A DNA stretch of 64,000 nt from Irpex lacteus. Taxonomy: Eukaryota > Basidiomycota > Agaricomycetes > Polyporales > Irpicaceae. Shown here one piece after another: positions 48,943 to 60,894 of the stretch (positions within the stretch are counted from its first letter, which is position 1; every line of letters begins with the position of its first letter). The stretch spans positions 930,001 to 994,000 of the forward strand of contig MQVO02000013.1 of NCBI GenBank assembly GCA_001986395.2. Direction: 5' to 3'. The translations under genes were made by a program, and so were the position numbers. Under the pieces are notes generated by a model. The model saw only the letters and a program-made list of their open reading frames with translations, was not told the DNA's origin and did no database searches.

Positions 48943-49798
48943 TCACATCTTCCTGTCTTCAAAGAATCGCTACGCGGACAACCTCATCAGTCTGACAATC
49001 AAACATATAACACCAAGACACACCTTGAGATGCCTCAACTGCCACGCACACGTCGCAATCAACACCACAATCTGCACCACACTATACCACACAGCCCTCG
49101 AGTTCGTCGCCTCACTCAAATCCCTAAAGTTCGACTCCCGTTCCCTCTGATACTGCTGCTCGCGTCGGATATCCTCAAGCTTGTTGTTCAAATCCCTGAG
49201 CTTTTGTGACATTTCTGTCACGTGGCTCCGGTCGTGGTCTCTGTCGGGTTTGACGGAGCCGACGACGATGTCGAGGTATAGCCGGATATGCGTTGCTGTG
49301 GACCAGGTGTTGCCTTCGGAGGTGGAGAGGCAGATGGCGTGGTCGCCGGAGGTGTGGGAGGTAAAGGTGAAGCGGGAGTCGTGGGGACCGCGGGTTTTGA
49401 CAACGTTGTGGCCGGTTTCGAGTTCCTGTGCGAGAGATATCGGAGGTAAGCGATAAGTTTCTGTGGGCCTGAAGATGTGAAGTAGAGGAGAGAACGCACG
49501 TCGACTTCTACCAGTATACCGAGTTGATCGTTTTCCAGGTACTTGGCCTGCTTCTCGTCCCATTCCAAAGCTTTGTAGTGTCCTACGCGCAGGAAGGAGT
49601 TTGCATGGACTTTGTTCAGCTCACTTCACATCCTCTATAGCTACAGACGAACACACCTTCAACCACAGTATCCGCAGGTATCTCCTCCAGGAAACACCGC
49701 TTTTCGTTCGAGTCCAGATAGAAATGCAAGGCATTACATGTCGCCGAGACGAGCAGCAGAAGCCATATCGAGAGGTGAGATGTCCGTAGGCGGGTCAT
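48943..49798 (-). CDS. p24 family cargo receptor (Emp24/GOLD; Erp type)
   Basis: Starts MTRLRTSHLSIWLLLLVSAT (signal peptide). It continues LHFYLDSNEKRCFLEEIPAD, then EGHYKALEWDEKQAKYLEND. The GOLD-domain cysteine pair is EKRCFLEE and HAICLST. A membrane-proximal coiled coil follows (KLRDLNNKLEDIRREQQYQR), then one transmembrane helix (VQIVVLIATCAWQLRHLK). The unspliced frame runs on past HLK, but an intron joins HLK to RFFEDRKM in a 27-nt last exon. This gives the family's cytoplasmic FF motif and a dibasic tail for COPII and COPI binding. These proteins cycle between ER and Golgi and sort GPI-anchored or other cargo. The alpha/Erp subclass is my best guess. Confidence 0.88.
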
Positions 49799-50002
49799 GG
49801 CGGTTCGTCACAGAGGAGAGGTCGTCTGAGTTGTCCAGCAAGGTCGACAGGAAGCCTGAGATTATACGTGAGATCGAGATCTGAGTGGCCACGTGGAGGG
49901 AAACGCAGAAATGCTGAAGTTTAGCGCGCAATTATTTCTTCTGCCACACCCGTCTCAGACCCTTCCACCTACCTTCTCAAAGCGAAAGATAGTATATCTA
50001 AG
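49799..50002. promoter_or_regulatory. Divergent promoter region, p24 gene / RPF1
   Basis: 204 bp between the two ATGs. A pyrimidine-rich stretch lies close to the RPF1 start (about 49935-49980). Confidence 0.45.
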
Positions 50003-51569
50003 ATGCCGACAAGTAGATTCGAGCCGTCGACGATCAAGAACAAGATGAAGCGAGAGGAGATCGCGAGGAAGTTGAAGAAGCAGAAGAACCAGTCGAAACT
50101 GCAGAAACGCCTCGCTCAGGCGAAAGCAGAGGCGGATAACCCTGCTGCGAAGAAGGTGCGTGCATTCAAATACATCGTATATATTACTAGCTCACTTATA
50201 GATGCTGTTGCTGTAGAGACGACAATTGGAGAATGTGCCCAAGACTCTGGACAACATGCGCGAATACGACCCCTCGATGCTCACCGCAAACCCCTCCTCC
50301 GCACCCGAAGATGCCTCCACATCCCAGCCAGCTGCCTCATCATCAAAATCAACCACCAACAACGACACTAACGCCTCACTTGACCCTAACAACCAACCCA
50401 CAGACGAATCCGCCGCCGACATCTCCGCGGACCCCTTCGCTTCATACTTCTCCGGCGACGTCGACCCAACCATCCCTCCAAAAGTCCTCGTCACGACGTC
50501 GCAAAAGGCTACGAAGGTGACGTACGAATTTTGTGAAGAGCTCGTCAGTGTGTTCCCTGGGGCTGAGTTGATCAGGAGGAAGAAGGGGAAGGGATACGAG
50601 ATGGGGAGGATTGCAGGGTGGGCGGCGGGAAGGGAGTATACGCATCTGGTGGTCGTCAATGAGGATATGAAGAAGCCTAGTAAGTGTATCTCATCGCTGG
50701 ACTACTTTGCGTAGTGCTTGATAGCCTTGGTATAGATGCGATGACGGTCGTATACCTCCCCTACGGCCCTACCGCTTACTTCAAGCTAACCTCCATCGAA
50801 CCAATAAAAAAGATCTCAGTGCGTCTTCGTCCTCTTCTCTCTCACACGCCTTCCTTACGTTTTCTAACTCTTCTATTTGCTAGGGACACGCCCGCCCCAC
50901 TGCCCATTTCCCCGAACTCGTTCTCAACGGCTTTGTGACCCGCCTGGGCCACACCGTCGGCCGGATGTTTCAAACGCTCTTCCCGCCCATGCCAGAGTTC
51001 CAGGGCAGACAGGTCGTCACTCTCCACAACCAACGTGACTTTCTGTTCTTCAGACGACATCGGTACGTCCACGCGCCTCCTTCTCCCTTTTTCCGTTGTA
51101 GCCTCAGCGCGGCATTGGGCTGGATGAGTTGTGTATTGACGATACATTGTGTCACACGTAATATAGATACGCATTCCGGTCGGCGGAGAAAGTACAACTG
51201 CAAGAGATTGGCCCACGGTTTACGTTGAAGCTTCGGTCGCTCAGAAAAGGCTTGCCTGCGGTCAAGAACCTCGGCGAGGTCAGCAAGGACCTGGAGTTTG
51301 ATACGTTCGAAGAGGAGAAAGCGGCAGAGGAGGTGGAGCAGCCATCACAGGCTGATGTGGAAGATGACGTTATGCGGGAAGGAGAGGATGCGGAAGAGAC
51401 GGGCGAGCAGGAGGAACAGCCGAAGAAGGTGGTTCCTCCGAAGGAAGATGAATATGTCTGGATGTGGAAGGTGCGTGAATAAAATTCATTGTTCTATCAG
51501 GCCATCCAGCTGACTTTTGCGTCCTTGCAGCCGGAGCTCGAGACGACCAGACGAACTTTCTTCTTGTAG
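50003..51569 (+). CDS. RPF1: Ribosome production factor 1 (Brix domain, 60S biogenesis)
   Basis: Starts [20 protein letters not shown], a Lys-rich N-terminus. It continues [19 protein letters not shown] after the first intron, then a Ser/Asn/Asp-rich low-complexity insert. The Brix domain follows: [92 protein letters not shown] and [18 protein letters not shown]. An acidic tail and [16 protein letters not shown] close it. The [14 protein letters not shown] block is characteristic of Rpf1 within the Brix family. It acts in the nucleolus in maturation of 27S pre-rRNA within pre-60S particles. Confidence 0.93.
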
Positions 51570-53264
51570 TGCATGTACACACTGTGTTGCTTCAGGTCTC
51601 AGGGTATATTCTATTCCCCGCTCACTGTGCATACCACAAGTTTGTGCTCATCTTCTCAGTCCCCGGGTCTCACTCATAGCAAGAGGTTATATTATAAGGT
51701 GATATTGATGACTATTGACCTGGTAGGTGGCTATACCAAGGACAAAATAGCGGAGTGATAAGATAAGGGTGAACAAACACAACTCCCCTTGCTTCCTCCT
51801 TTCCCTTCCCCACAAGGAAGTCTTAAGATAGATCCAGTACACTATGGACTGCTCTTGTCACAGTGTGACAATCACATGTGGGGCAGTAAACACTTGTGAT
51901 GGACACTCAATAAGGATTTATCGAATATCCTGATCAGTTAAAGTAATAACTAGCAATCACCTGTGCCCTGCACGGGAATTAGAATAGGAAGATGCAGAGG
52001 GTCACGGTGTTCGCCACGTCAACGTCGACAGAGGAGAATAAATACCGCACCCGTCCCTGCTGGCCTTCGCGCCTTCGGCGCTTCGGCTAGCAGTCACAAG
52101 CGCGCCCTGTTTCGACGGTGTAAGTACTTATGTCGGAAGCTAATAATGTTCTGAATTCGAAGAGGCAGCGGTAGCTAATATTAAATAAGAAACATATTCT
52201 ATGTAGTGGAAGCCGATGATGTCGATGAACCGGTGTGAAGCTGAAGTGAAGCCCGAAGGCGAAGGAGAAAGCTTAAGAATATTCTGGACGCAGGCCCAAG
52301 TGAGTACCCAATCAGAATTTGTGTTTGTCTCTATCCAATCAGAAGACGTGTTTATCTCGACGTGTCAGCCAATGATGAAGCCGAAATGTCGACACGGTGG
52401 AGCGACCACGTTTCTCTTTATAATAAAGAGGATAATAAAGCTATTGGTATTGAGATGGAAATAAGTACTGGTATCCCTATTATAAGGGAGCTCGCTCCCC
52501 GGGGTTGCCTTTCCTGGAGACCTGTCCAAATGCAGGAACTGACTCTTTTAGATATGTATTCGTTCATGGTCACATGTTCGCTTTACTCCTCGCTGCGGGT
52601 TTCTGTTTCGTCTCAGCTGTCTTCGCAGGTGTCGTGATTTTTCACATGCATGACAATAAGGTTGTCGTGCTTCTCCTTTCATTTTTTGCATCAGACTCAT
52701 GTACCAACTTTTCCGCACGCACCCTAATGACCTCGAAGCTTGCATCTCGGCATTATCGTTCATCATTTCACTGTACAGTGCTGTCTTTCTTGCCCATGAC
52801 GAAGTCGCAGGTAGCAGCCAGTTCCTATTATAAGGGGTGCAGGCGTCTGCTATTAACAAGACAAAGAAGCCCCCTTATTGGTCTGGAGTGCAAGATAAAC
52901 TCGCCCTCTGATTTGCTTTTCCATCTGTCCTCCGTGAATTACGATTCCTGAGTGAAACGAAAGAGAATCGTTCCAATCCGGAGTGGTGCATTTACGGCGC
53001 TTGTAAGTAACGCATTTCGTTGGCAAACCGTGGGAGTTCTTCTTGTTATCCTTGTTACTACAGTAATACTTGTGTAACAACAACTGTATTTTGTGAATTG
53101 TGAAGTCAAATCTTACTCATTTCACAAGTTTAGTACACCAAATTGTAGCTATCGAGAAGATCTTTCAGATAATAATATAATCCTGAACTAACATGGTCTG
53201 TAAGAAAAGATATGGGCTGGATGGCTTTGGATGAGGACTTGAGATTCAAACTCAGCTAAACTCA
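51570..53264. other. Gene-free interval
   Basis: About 1.7 kb with short ORFs only. A 17-bp palindrome, TTGTCACAGTGTGACAA, lies at about 51857-51873. A CCAATCAGAA motif occurs twice (about 52309 and 52336). AT content rises sharply from about 53030. No gene recognised. Confidence 0.5.
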
Positions 53265-53341
53265 GACCAAAGCGCCCAAGTGCGCAAGCAACTTGCACCA
53301 GCTGCTTCAGAAGGTTGCGGGTTCAATCCCCCCTTGGGTCA
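53265..53341 (+). repeat. tRNA-like sequence, probable head of a SINE-type element
   Basis: A 77-nt stretch from GACCAAAGCG to CCTTGGGTCA. Its ends pair at 6 of 7 positions, like an acceptor stem. GCGCCCAAGTG resembles an A box, and GGTTCAATCCC matches the B-box consensus except for one base. The D and T stems are imperfect, so a working tRNA is unlikely and a tRNA-derived repeat fits better. Confidence 0.4.
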
Positions 53342-53619
53342 CATTTTATAACTTGCTCATTTCTGACCATGTGACATTCAAAAAATGCTCTAAATTGCGT
53401 AAAATAATCACTGAACATGTTTGTATATTTTTACGATTCAAAATTATATTCATACATGTTGATCTACAGCATTCCATTAGTGGACAACAAAACCATATCC
53501 AATCTCAATGTCACCGGTTCTATGTCCTATGTTTAGTAGTAATAAAATGATCAATGTATTTACAGAATATATTGTCATTTTATCATTTTTTGTACTATGT
53601 TGTGGTAGAGTTTTAGCCG

Positions 53620-53712
53620 GATAAAAAAGTGGCACCTAGGGGATTGGAACTTGCAGCCTTCTAAGCTGAGGAAGTACATAATCAAGTTTAGCTAAAAAGA
53701 GCTAAAACTACG
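53620..53712 (-). repeat. Second tRNA-like head, inverted relative to the first
   Basis: On the minus strand, AGCTAAACTTGATTATG leads to a CTTAGAAGG arm. AGTTCCAATCC then stands as the B box, followed by CCCTAGGTGCCAC and a run of six T, a Pol III-type stop. The 3' half aligns with the plus-strand copy at 53291-53345, and AGCTAAACT also occurs just ahead of that copy. Confidence 0.4.
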
Positions 53713-53764
53713 GAAGCAAAATATTTGACCTCCATTATTGGCTAATACCATACTAGTAAGCAGA

Positions 53765-54085
53765 ACACAACCCAAAAAGGGTAGATACATGGGCTTCTAT
53801 TTTATTAAAAGCATGAAAAGTGGCCACATCAAAAAATAAGAGTTTCCAGCCCATCAAATGTCCAACAGACACCTGCTTCCGCTTCAGAGTGCCTAAAAGA
53901 GTAATAATGTACTCTCACCGCCTTCCTGGGCGCTTGGGCGCTTATTTCGTCGTTTTACTCCTTTGGAATGATGTCACATGACACAAACATATGCTGCTGT
54001 CACAAAGAAAAAATATGTTTTCTGGACCGGATTTTGCCCAGGATTCTGAATCTAATCTCAGAATTTCGATAGCTGCACTGGTTCA
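53765..54085. repeat. Diverged direct repeat, copy 1
   Basis: Aligns in the same orientation with 54527-54845. Shared landmarks in order are ACA-AACCCAA, TCAAAT, TCCAACAGACA/TCACAGACA, GGGCGCTTATTT/GGGTGCTTATTT, CAAACATATG/GAAACATATG, GACCGGATTTTGCCCAG/GACCAGATTTTGCTCAG and CTCAGAAT. The two are strongly diverged, so the duplication is old. Confidence 0.55.
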
Positions 54086-54332
54086 GAAGATATTTGAGCA
54101 ATATGAATATATTTCGCATTTTTGAATTTTCCCATTGTTTAATCCCCTTGGTATAAGGGTAGCAGTAGTGATATAGGTTAAGGACTTTAGCATCATGATT
54201 CTAGCATATATGACCTGTCTCTATGTCAGTGATTATATGCTGATCTTTGCGTATTTTTCCGACTCAAAATGAGCTTGCAGCAAAATTATGATGAAAAATA
54301 CATTAGAAGCCCTAGATCTTGTACCAATTATC

Positions 54333-54408
54333 TAAGCACTATTACGAGGAGTTCAGAACTAGCGCCGTTTTGTGGGCGCTTGCTCTGAACTCCTCGTAAT
54401 AGTGCTTA
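54333..54408. repeat. Perfect 25-bp inverted repeat (hairpin)
   Basis: Arms 54333-54357 and 54384-54408 are exact reverse complements, beginning TAAGCACTATTACG. The 26-nt spacer contains a further GCGCC/GGCGC pair, so the whole 76 bp can fold. In a region where other repeats are strongly diverged, perfect arms imply recent origin or maintenance, for example a MITE or fold-back element tip. Confidence 0.8.
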
Positions 54409-54526
54409 CATGAGTACAAAAGACTGTATCTATGGAGTAAAATGAAAGTTTGAACATTCCTTTGCAAGTTTGCAGTATCATGCAGCTTGAACATGAGATA
54501 ATAACAACATGTGTGATGCCATCAAA

Positions 54527-54845
54527 ACATAACCCAATTAAGTAGTAGCTATAGACTTTTTTTAATAAAATCCAAATAACCACTGTATTATCAAAATAAC
54601 GGTTTTCGCCTGTCAAATAAGTCACAGACATGCTGCGCTTTATCTATGATTACTAAAAAGGGTAACTGTACATACTCACTATCTTTTGAGTTACATGGGT
54701 GCTTATTTTCACTGTTTACTGCTTTAGAATGGTATCATATATCAGAAACATATGTGAATGTCAAAAAACATATGACATGTTTTTTGACCAGATTTTGCTC
54801 AGAGTTATGAAAGTGGACTCAGAATCTTCGTAACTGAAGTCAGTC
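54527..54845. repeat. Diverged direct repeat, copy 2
   Basis: Partner of the repeat at 53765-54085, about 762 bp downstream in the same orientation. No coding potential seen. Confidence 0.55.
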
Positions 54846-54899
54846 ATGATGTATTTGGCATTTCATCCTTTTCTTCACACAGATTGCCATGAAATATAA

Positions 54900-56347
54900 T
54901 TTAATGCTAATGAGTTTCAAATTCTGTTTCGCTCGCAATTTTGGCTTTCTCCTACTTCTTACCTGAGTTCGTTTGCTTTTACCTTTGCCCTTCATGTGTT
55001 TCTTCCTTATTTCACCTCCACATACTTCTTTTTTTCTACTCGAGTGATCTTTTCAACGTGCTTGACTATAATTATTGTCTTTCACCAACCAAAGAAGCAC
55101 CCCTTTGCATTCTTGATCCCCCAATCATGTTCAAGCTTTTTTCTTTATATTTTGCTTGCTTGTCATGTTAGTCCAATAGCTTGGTCCAGCTCTTACTGGG
55201 TTTGACGTTAGTTTAAGGCCTCTTCTGTTATATTCATTGATTATAGTGTGTCAATTTTGATAGAGCATCCAGAAATCAGGAATCGTTACTTGCCACTTGA
55301 TGGCCTCACTCCCACAAGTTGCCTTTTCTGCCAGCTGCTGTCTTCACGTAGTGTCTGTGGTTACCGTCGTTCCTTTCCGCACGTCCTCTTCTCCTGCCTG
55401 CCTCCCCTCTCTTTCCTGTGTCCTCTGCCCCACCTCCTTCGGCTCAACCTGTCCACGGGCCTCTGCTTTCTCCTTTTGCGTGTCACCATCACCTGTACCC
55501 GTTCAAGTGTATTCTTCACATGGGCCTTTGCCACTGTCACACTCTGTGGTTGGTTTCTGTTTCTTGCTCTCACCCTTGATCTGCGCTTAAGTGGTCCTTT
55601 TTAGTTTTTTTCTTGGACCGTAGACTTTGACGCCCTTTTGCATTCCACAATCTGCATAATCATGCTTTCGTCATCTGAGTCCCTTGTGCCCGACACTTGG
55701 CTTCCCACTTCACATAATGCCCCACCGCCCGCCCTGCTCACGCGCCCCTGTTGACAGGGCACTTGCTCCTCTCCTGTCTGTTTCTCTTTACATTTGCTGT
55801 AACTCTGTACTGGCCACCACCACCCTGCTTTTGCTCTTTGCTTTGTCCAGCGTGTTCTGTTGTATGCATTTCCCTCTCTCTCCTTTGTGTCCCTTGGCAT
55901 CCTGCCGGACTGATCATGTTTTGTTTACTTTTTTAGCTTCTGCTGTGTCTCACTCATGTCAGCCTCAGTGTACTCAACACCCTCCATGTATTTTGCATTC
56001 TTGTGCACATTATTCCTGCTCCTCTCTCTCCATGCTCACATTTGTTTCTTCAAAAATGTCTGCCCATTGCTCTTACATCACCTCTAGCGGTTGTGTTCTC
56101 GCTTTCCTTTCCCTTGGTGCCTCTTGCAACCTTTGCACTGCACGTTCGATGCTCATTCTCTACACTTGCTGAACACCTTTGGGTACTTGATGTTGGCTTC
56201 ATGCTGGCGTTCTATGTTGATGCCTGCAATATTGAGTATTCAACATAGCGGCTTGCTTTCACTTCTTGGTTGACTTGTTGATCTGTTCTTTTCAATTTGC
56301 TTTCTATCCCTCTCTGCTGTTGCATATGCTACTATGCACTTTTCTTT
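54900..56347. other. Pyrimidine-biased, gene-poor tract (left part)
   Basis: The plus strand is strikingly rich in C and T and poor in purine runs over about 1.4 kb. Plus-strand ORFs are Cys/Leu/Ser/Pro-rich, as expected from composition, and none has a recognisable domain. The same texture resumes at 63366 beyond the retrotransposon, so the element split one tract. Confidence 0.5.
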
Positions 56348-56352
56348 TGCCT
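56348..56352. repeat. Target-site duplication, left
   Basis: TGCCT immediately precedes the left LTR and recurs exactly after the right LTR (63361-63365). The 5-bp size is typical of Ty3/gypsy integration. Confidence 0.9.
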
Positions 56353-56891
56353 TGTCACGACTATGACTAGGCTAGAGCTCGCTCGATGTTGAGAGTAACG
56401 AAGTCGCGTAACAGAAGAATCTAACAACTAAACAAGGCCCTCGCAGAGACAAGTGTGGGGGTGTGTGAGCACCGACGTCAAGGGACTAGTGATAGAGTTA
56501 TGACTAGAGACCAAGTTAGTATTATACTATCGACAATACAAAGTGGAACTCATACCTAGAGACCAAGAGGTCGAAACTGAGGTCTCCAGGCAGAGCCCAG
56601 TGGGGCTTATATATGTATCTACGAGGACCCCTGGTACCGGGTCTGTACTCCTAACACCACTATGAGTAAGCAATGATGCAATGATGACGCGATATGATGC
56701 AATGTTCTACCAGGTTCTAGCGCCTTCTATGGATCATGTGAACGTGGGATGGAACTATACAGTATTACATAACCATGTCCCAGGGTCACGTGACTGGTCT
56801 TTCAGAACAGGTACAGAAATGACGTAGGAATTGAGAGAAAAATCGGAAAAAATAGTCAAAATAAAAGGAAAAAATTGTCCAAGTCGTGACA
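56353..56891 (-). repeat. LTR (3' LTR in the element's sense), 539 bp
   Basis: It differs from the other LTR at only two places I could see: one T/C substitution near the left end (GATGTTGAG against GATGTCGAG) and one A in an A run near the right end. It holds a TATATA box (56608-56615) and the AGGTCGAAACT site (56568-56578). Confidence 0.95.
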
Positions 56892-56894
56892 TTA

Positions 56895-56904
56895 CCCCCC
56901 TCCT
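56895..56904 (-). other. Polypurine tract for plus-strand priming
   Basis: In the sense orientation AGGAGGGGGG, followed by TAA, sits directly before the 3' LTR and overlaps the Pol stop codon. This is the expected site of the second-strand primer. Confidence 0.85.
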
Positions 56905-59900
56905 AAAGGCCTTTTCTCCGGAAGGCTGGGGTGTCGTCGATACCAAGTTCCCAGTCTGGAACTTTACGAAGCGTCTCGGGTGGTGGTGGGTCAAATTCGG
57001 CGTTGATAGATCGGAAATTCATAGCAAGGAATAGCGAGGCTGCAATTGGACGAGGTGCACCGGGGTGTTTCTTGTGGAAGTCAGCAATAGCCTTCTTCGC
57101 GTGCTTGACGTTTTCAAGGGGTTCCCAACTGTTATCGCTATCTGGATACCCCTTCCACTTGATCCGGTACTCGAACTTCTTGTTCTGAACGTGCGAATCT
57201 AAGACCTTCTCTACTTCGTATTCCTCTTCTTCGTCAACAACGATTGGCGGTGGTTCGGGGAACTCTCGGTTTGGTACAACTTTTGCGGCTTTCGCTGGGC
57301 GAAGGCGGTCCACATGGAAGATCGGGTGACGCTTATCTCGTTTGGTAAGCTTGAGACGATAGTTCATTGGTGCCACTTTTTCGAGTATCTCGTAGGGACC
57401 ATCACGCTTAGGTGCCAGCTTGCTAGTCGGCTGACCCTTAGGGTGTTTTTCGCGCTCGAGGTAGACTCTGTCTCCAATTTCGAACTGAGGCGTATTAGCA
57501 ACCCCGTGGTCGTAGAACCGCTTCATGCGTTCAGCTGTTATCTCCAGAGCTGCACGAGCATCTTCCTGAGCATCTTTTAGAAGTCGAAGGCGTTCGTCTG
57601 CCGCTGGAACCTTAGGGTTAGGGTTCAGCGAGACTTGAAACTCGGGGATGTAACCGTAGATCAACTCAAAGGGTGCTTTCCCAGTTGACGAGTGTACGCG
57701 GCTATTGAGAGCGAACTCAGCTATGGGTAGCCAATCAGTCCAGTCGTCCCGTCGATATGCGCAGAAGGCTCGTAGATACTGCTCAATCTCTTGGTTGAGT
57801 CGCTCAGTCTTTCCATCAGTTTGTGGATGGTAAGCCGTTGATATGGAGGGCGTGACCCCGAGGGCTTCATAGATTGCCTTGAGGAATTTCGATGCAAAGA
57901 CAGAACCTCGATCTGAGATGATCTGCTTGGGGACTCCGTGGTGGCGGAAGACTTGCGTGATGTAATCATGCACATGGTCTGGAGCTTTCATCGTTTCCTT
58001 CGAGGGGTAGCAGTGTGCTTGCCCTGAGTGTCGATCAACTACTACTGTGATGGAGTCGTACCCGTTGCTTTCTGGGAGCTTGACGATGAAGTCGGTCGTG
58101 ACACTCTCCCAAGGGGTGTTGGGAGGATCAAGCGGTTGAAGCGGACCGCGAGCTGGTGCAGGGAAGATCTTGGTTCGTTGACAGACATCGCAAGTGTCCA
58201 CGTATTCGTGTACGAATTTGGACATACTGGGCCACCAGTAGTTTCGCGAGAGAAGTTCTAGTGTCTTGTAGCGACCGGGGTGTCCGGCTGCCGGCACATC
58301 GTGGTGAAGTCGGGTAAGCTCTTTACGTAGCTCAGGGTCTTTGGGAACATAGACTTTTCCCCGGAATAGGAGTAATCCATCCTCCGTGTTCCATTCGTCT
58401 AACCCTTTGCTGAGTTGCTTGGGTCCGAGATTTTGGACCTTCGCTAGAGCGTCTGCTACTTCTGCATCTTTCGTTGAACATTCACGAATACGTTTCAACA
58501 GCTTTCTATCCGGTACTACCCTTGCATGTCCCCGTTGAGAGGCAGCCGCCCGGAACCTGTCCGGTGTCAGAATCACTTGGTTCTGATTGTCATCCTCGTC
58601 CTTGACCTCATGTTGGCTTCGCCGAGTAAGGGCATCAGGTTTACCCATGGCTTTGCCTGGACGTGGTACAATTTCAAAGTTGAACCGTGATAGGAACAAC
58701 GCCCACCGAGCTTGCCGTCGCGTGAGATTTCTGGCCTTTGTCCAGTACTCCAAGTTCTTGTGATCCGAATAGACTATGAACTTCTCAGGGAGCCCTTCCA
58801 AGTAGTGGCGCCAGCTCTCTAACGCGCGAACAACTGCGAGAAGTTCGCGATCATAGATCTCGTAGTTACGCTCGGTTTCCGTCATTCCTTCTGACAGATA
58901 AGCTACGGGGTGCCAAGCATCATCATTCTGTTTTTGCTCAAGTACGCCGCCTGTGGCAAACCCAGAGGCGTCTGTTTCCACACGCGTTGGTTTGTTGAAG
59001 TCCCACATGGCTAGTACTGGATGAGTGGCAAATCTCCCTTTCAGCTCATCGAATGCCGCTTGCTCCTCAGCCCCCCACTTCCAAGGCTCTTTGCCTGTCA
59101 GTCGATCTAGGGGTTTGCAGATTTTTCCGAAGTCTTTGATGAACCTTCGGTAGAAATTTGCAAAACCGCGGAAACGTCTCACATCGGATGGATTTTGTGG
59201 TGTTGGCCACTCAGTGATAGCTTTAACTTTCACTGGGTCCATCTGGATACGATTGTGCGAAACTATCACTCCTAGATACTCGACAGAGGCTTGTTCAAAC
59301 TCGCACTTTTCTGGCTTTAGGAATAGATCATGTTCCCTGAGCCGTCTGAGTACTTCGTGAACTACTGTACGGTGTTCTTCCAGATCATTGGAGAAGATCA
59401 GGATGTCATCTAGATACACCGTGACCTTTCCTTCGGCAACGAGATCTGCAAAGATGTCGTTCATCATGTTCTGGAATGTTGCGGGCGAATTGGTAAGCTC
59501 GAAGAACATCACCGTGGGTTCGAACAATCCTCTGTTTGTAACAAAGGCAGCCTTGTACTCGTCTCCTTCCTTGATGCGAACATTGTTGTATCCCCACCGA
59601 ACGTCGAGTTTGGTAAAGTACCGGAAGTCTTTCAACCGGTCCATTAACTCGGAAATCAGGGGTAACGGGTATCGATTCTTGATGGTCATCTCATTTAACT
59701 TCCGGTAGTCTTGTACCGGTCGAAGACTTCCATCTTTCTTTTTGACAAAGAAGAAGGGAGACGCCATTGGTGACTTAGACGGTCGAATGTACCCTTTCTC
59801 TAAGTTCTCCTTGAGAAACTTGTCAAGTTCAACTTGTTCGTTCTGGGACAACGGGTAAACCTTTGCGTGGAAGCCCTTTGCTTCTGGCGTCAGCTCGATG

Positions 59901-60889
59901 GCATGGTCATGTGGTTTGTGTTCAGGAAGGCGTTCTGATTCTGCCTTCGAGAATACGTGCATGTGCTCTCGATACTGTTCTGGAATCATCTCTTCTAACG
60001 TCTTGATTGGCCTAGACTTGGCTTCGGCTTCGGCTAACTCAGTAGAGTATGTGTAGCCGGCCATGACAAACAGCCTGTCGTCTTTAGTGCATAGAGACGC
60101 ATACAGAGACTCATGACGAGTGGTTGAATGACGAGGAGTGCCTTTTCCCCCAATTTGGGTGACTGGAGTAGCGGCTTGGAGCTTTGCCAACTTCTCTGGG
60201 TCAAAGGACGTTTCATCATTACCCTGCTCGTCGGTGGGTTCTTCCACACTGTCCGCTTCAAGGATATATCCCTTTCCTATTTCTAGCCGCTTTGGCTGCT
60301 TCTGCTTAGGCTTTTCTTTAGAAACTTTCTTCGAACGTGCGGGGGCCGTAAGCCGGACCTCCGTATCACCCTTACACGTCGATTCCGGTTTCAGAAGTCT
60401 GTCCTTTGCTTCGCAAGCCTCAGGGCACCCATCCATCCTGAGTATCCCCTCTGACCAATCGATACTGGGATTGTGATATCTCAACCAGTCGATTCCAATG
60501 ATAACATTTTCAGGGCCAATGTTCGTGACCATGAATACTGTCCGTTCATCGTGCTCTCCAATCCTCATGTTAAGCACGGCAACTTCACTGATGGACCCAT
60601 TCTGATTAGGTGTCCCGTCGATGTTGTACACAGGGATTGGTTCCCTGAGTTTCCTTGTTCGTATACGGTTTTCTTCTACGAACCTCTTGTTGATGAACAG
60701 GGTGGATGCTCCACTGTCCACCATTGCTACGACTTCCTTCGATCTTCGCACACCGGAGACTGTGATGGGTACGTGGAAATGCTCTGATTCCGAACCTGTC
60801 TCATAAATACAATCGGCGAGTACATCGAATTTGTTGTTACATGGTATACGGGGTCGGACTTGCGTAGCTCTAAGAACGGCCCTTCTCAA
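56903..60889 (-). CDS. pol: Pol polyprotein: protease, reverse transcriptase, RNase H, integrase, chromodomain
   Basis: About 1,328 codons in the -1 frame relative to gag. Protease active site VDSGAS is at residues 57-62. Reverse transcriptase spans about 370-560, with [31 protein letters not shown] and catalytic YLDD at 492-495. RNase H lies at about 636-750 ([21 protein letters not shown]). The integrase zinc finger has His about 862-870 and CDVC 900-903. The integrase core has Asp933, Asp993 and Glu1029. The chromodomain at about 1223-1275 ([30 protein letters not shown]) would direct integration toward modified chromatin. The frame opens at a TAA just upstream and has no ATG before the protease motif, so translation depends on frameshifting from gag. 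Confidence 0.95.
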   Translation of the reverse strand: MRRAVLRATQVRPRIPCNNKFDVLADCIYETGSESEHFHVPITVSGVRRSKEVVAMVDSGASTLFINKRFVEENRIRTRKLREPIPVYNIDGTPNQNGSISEVAVLNMRIGEHDERTVFMVTNIGPENVIIGIDWLRYHNPSIDWSEGILRMDGCPEACEAKDRLLKPESTCKGDTEVRLTAPARSKKVSKEKPKQKQPKRLEIGKGYILEADSVEEPTDEQGNDETSFDPEKLAKLQAATPVTQIGGKGTPRHSTTRHESLYASLCTKDDRLFVMAGYTYSTELAEAEAKSRPIKTLEEMIPEQYREHMHVFSKAESERLPEHKPHDHAIELTPEAKGFHAKVYPLSQNEQVELDKFLKENLEKGYIRPSKSPMASPFFFVKKKDGSLRPVQDYRKLNEMTIKNRYPLPLISELMDRLKDFRYFTKLDVRWGYNNVRIKEGDEYKAAFVTNRGLFEPTVMFFELTNSPATFQNMMNDIFADLVAEGKVTVYLDDILIFSNDLEEHRTVVHEVLRRLREHDLFLKPEKCEFEQASVEYLGVIVSHNRIQMDPVKVKAITEWPTPQNPSDVRRFRGFANFYRRFIKDFGKICKPLDRLTGKEPWKWGAEEQAAFDELKGRFATHPVLAMWDFNKPTRVETDASGFATGGVLEQKQNDDAWHPVAYLSEGMTETERNYEIYDRELLAVVRALESWRHYLEGLPEKFIVYSDHKNLEYWTKARNLTRRQARWALFLSRFNFEIVPRPGKAMGKPDALTRRSQHEVKDEDDNQNQVILTPDRFRAAASQRGHARVVPDRKLLKRIRECSTKDAEVADALAKVQNLGPKQLSKGLDEWNTEDGLLLFRGKVYVPKDPELRKELTRLHHDVPAAGHPGRYKTLELLSRNYWWPSMSKFVHEYVDTCDVCQRTKIFPAPARGPLQPLDPPNTPWESVTTDFIVKLPESNGYDSITVVVDRHSGQAHCYPSKETMKAPDHVHDYITQVFRHHGVPKQIISDRGSVFASKFLKAIYEALGVTPSISTAYHPQTDGKTERLNQEIEQYLRAFCAYRRDDWTDWLPIAEFALNSRVHSSTGKAPFELIYGYIPEFQVSLNPNPKVPAADERLRLLKDAQEDARAALEITAERMKRFYDHGVANTPQFEIGDRVYLEREKHPKGQPTSKLAPKRDGPYEILEKVAPMNYRLKLTKRDKRHPIFHVDRLRPAKAAKVVPNREFPEPPPIVVDEEEEYEVEKVLDSHVQNKKFEYRIKWKGYPDSDNSWEPLENVKHAKKAIADFHKKHPGAPRPIAASLFLAMNFRSINAEFDPPPPETLRKVPDWELGIDDTPAFRRKGL

Positions 60890-60894
60890 AAATC
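60886..60894 (-). promoter_or_regulatory. Probable -1 frameshift site at the gag-pol junction
   Basis: In the sense strand the junction reads GAT TTT TGA in the gag frame. The phenylalanine tRNA on TTT can re-pair one base back on the five-T run, after which TTG AGA continues in the Pol frame. The Pol frame has a TAA only a few codons upstream and no ATG near the junction. Confidence 0.6.

Noticed and set aside
53265..53341. A functional tRNA gene
   Set aside because: D and T stems are imperfect and the acceptor stem has a mismatch. A related degenerate copy lies nearby, so a tRNA-derived repeat is more likely.
54333..54408. The hairpin as a transcription terminator
   Set aside because: Rho-independent terminators are bacterial, and no gene ends here.
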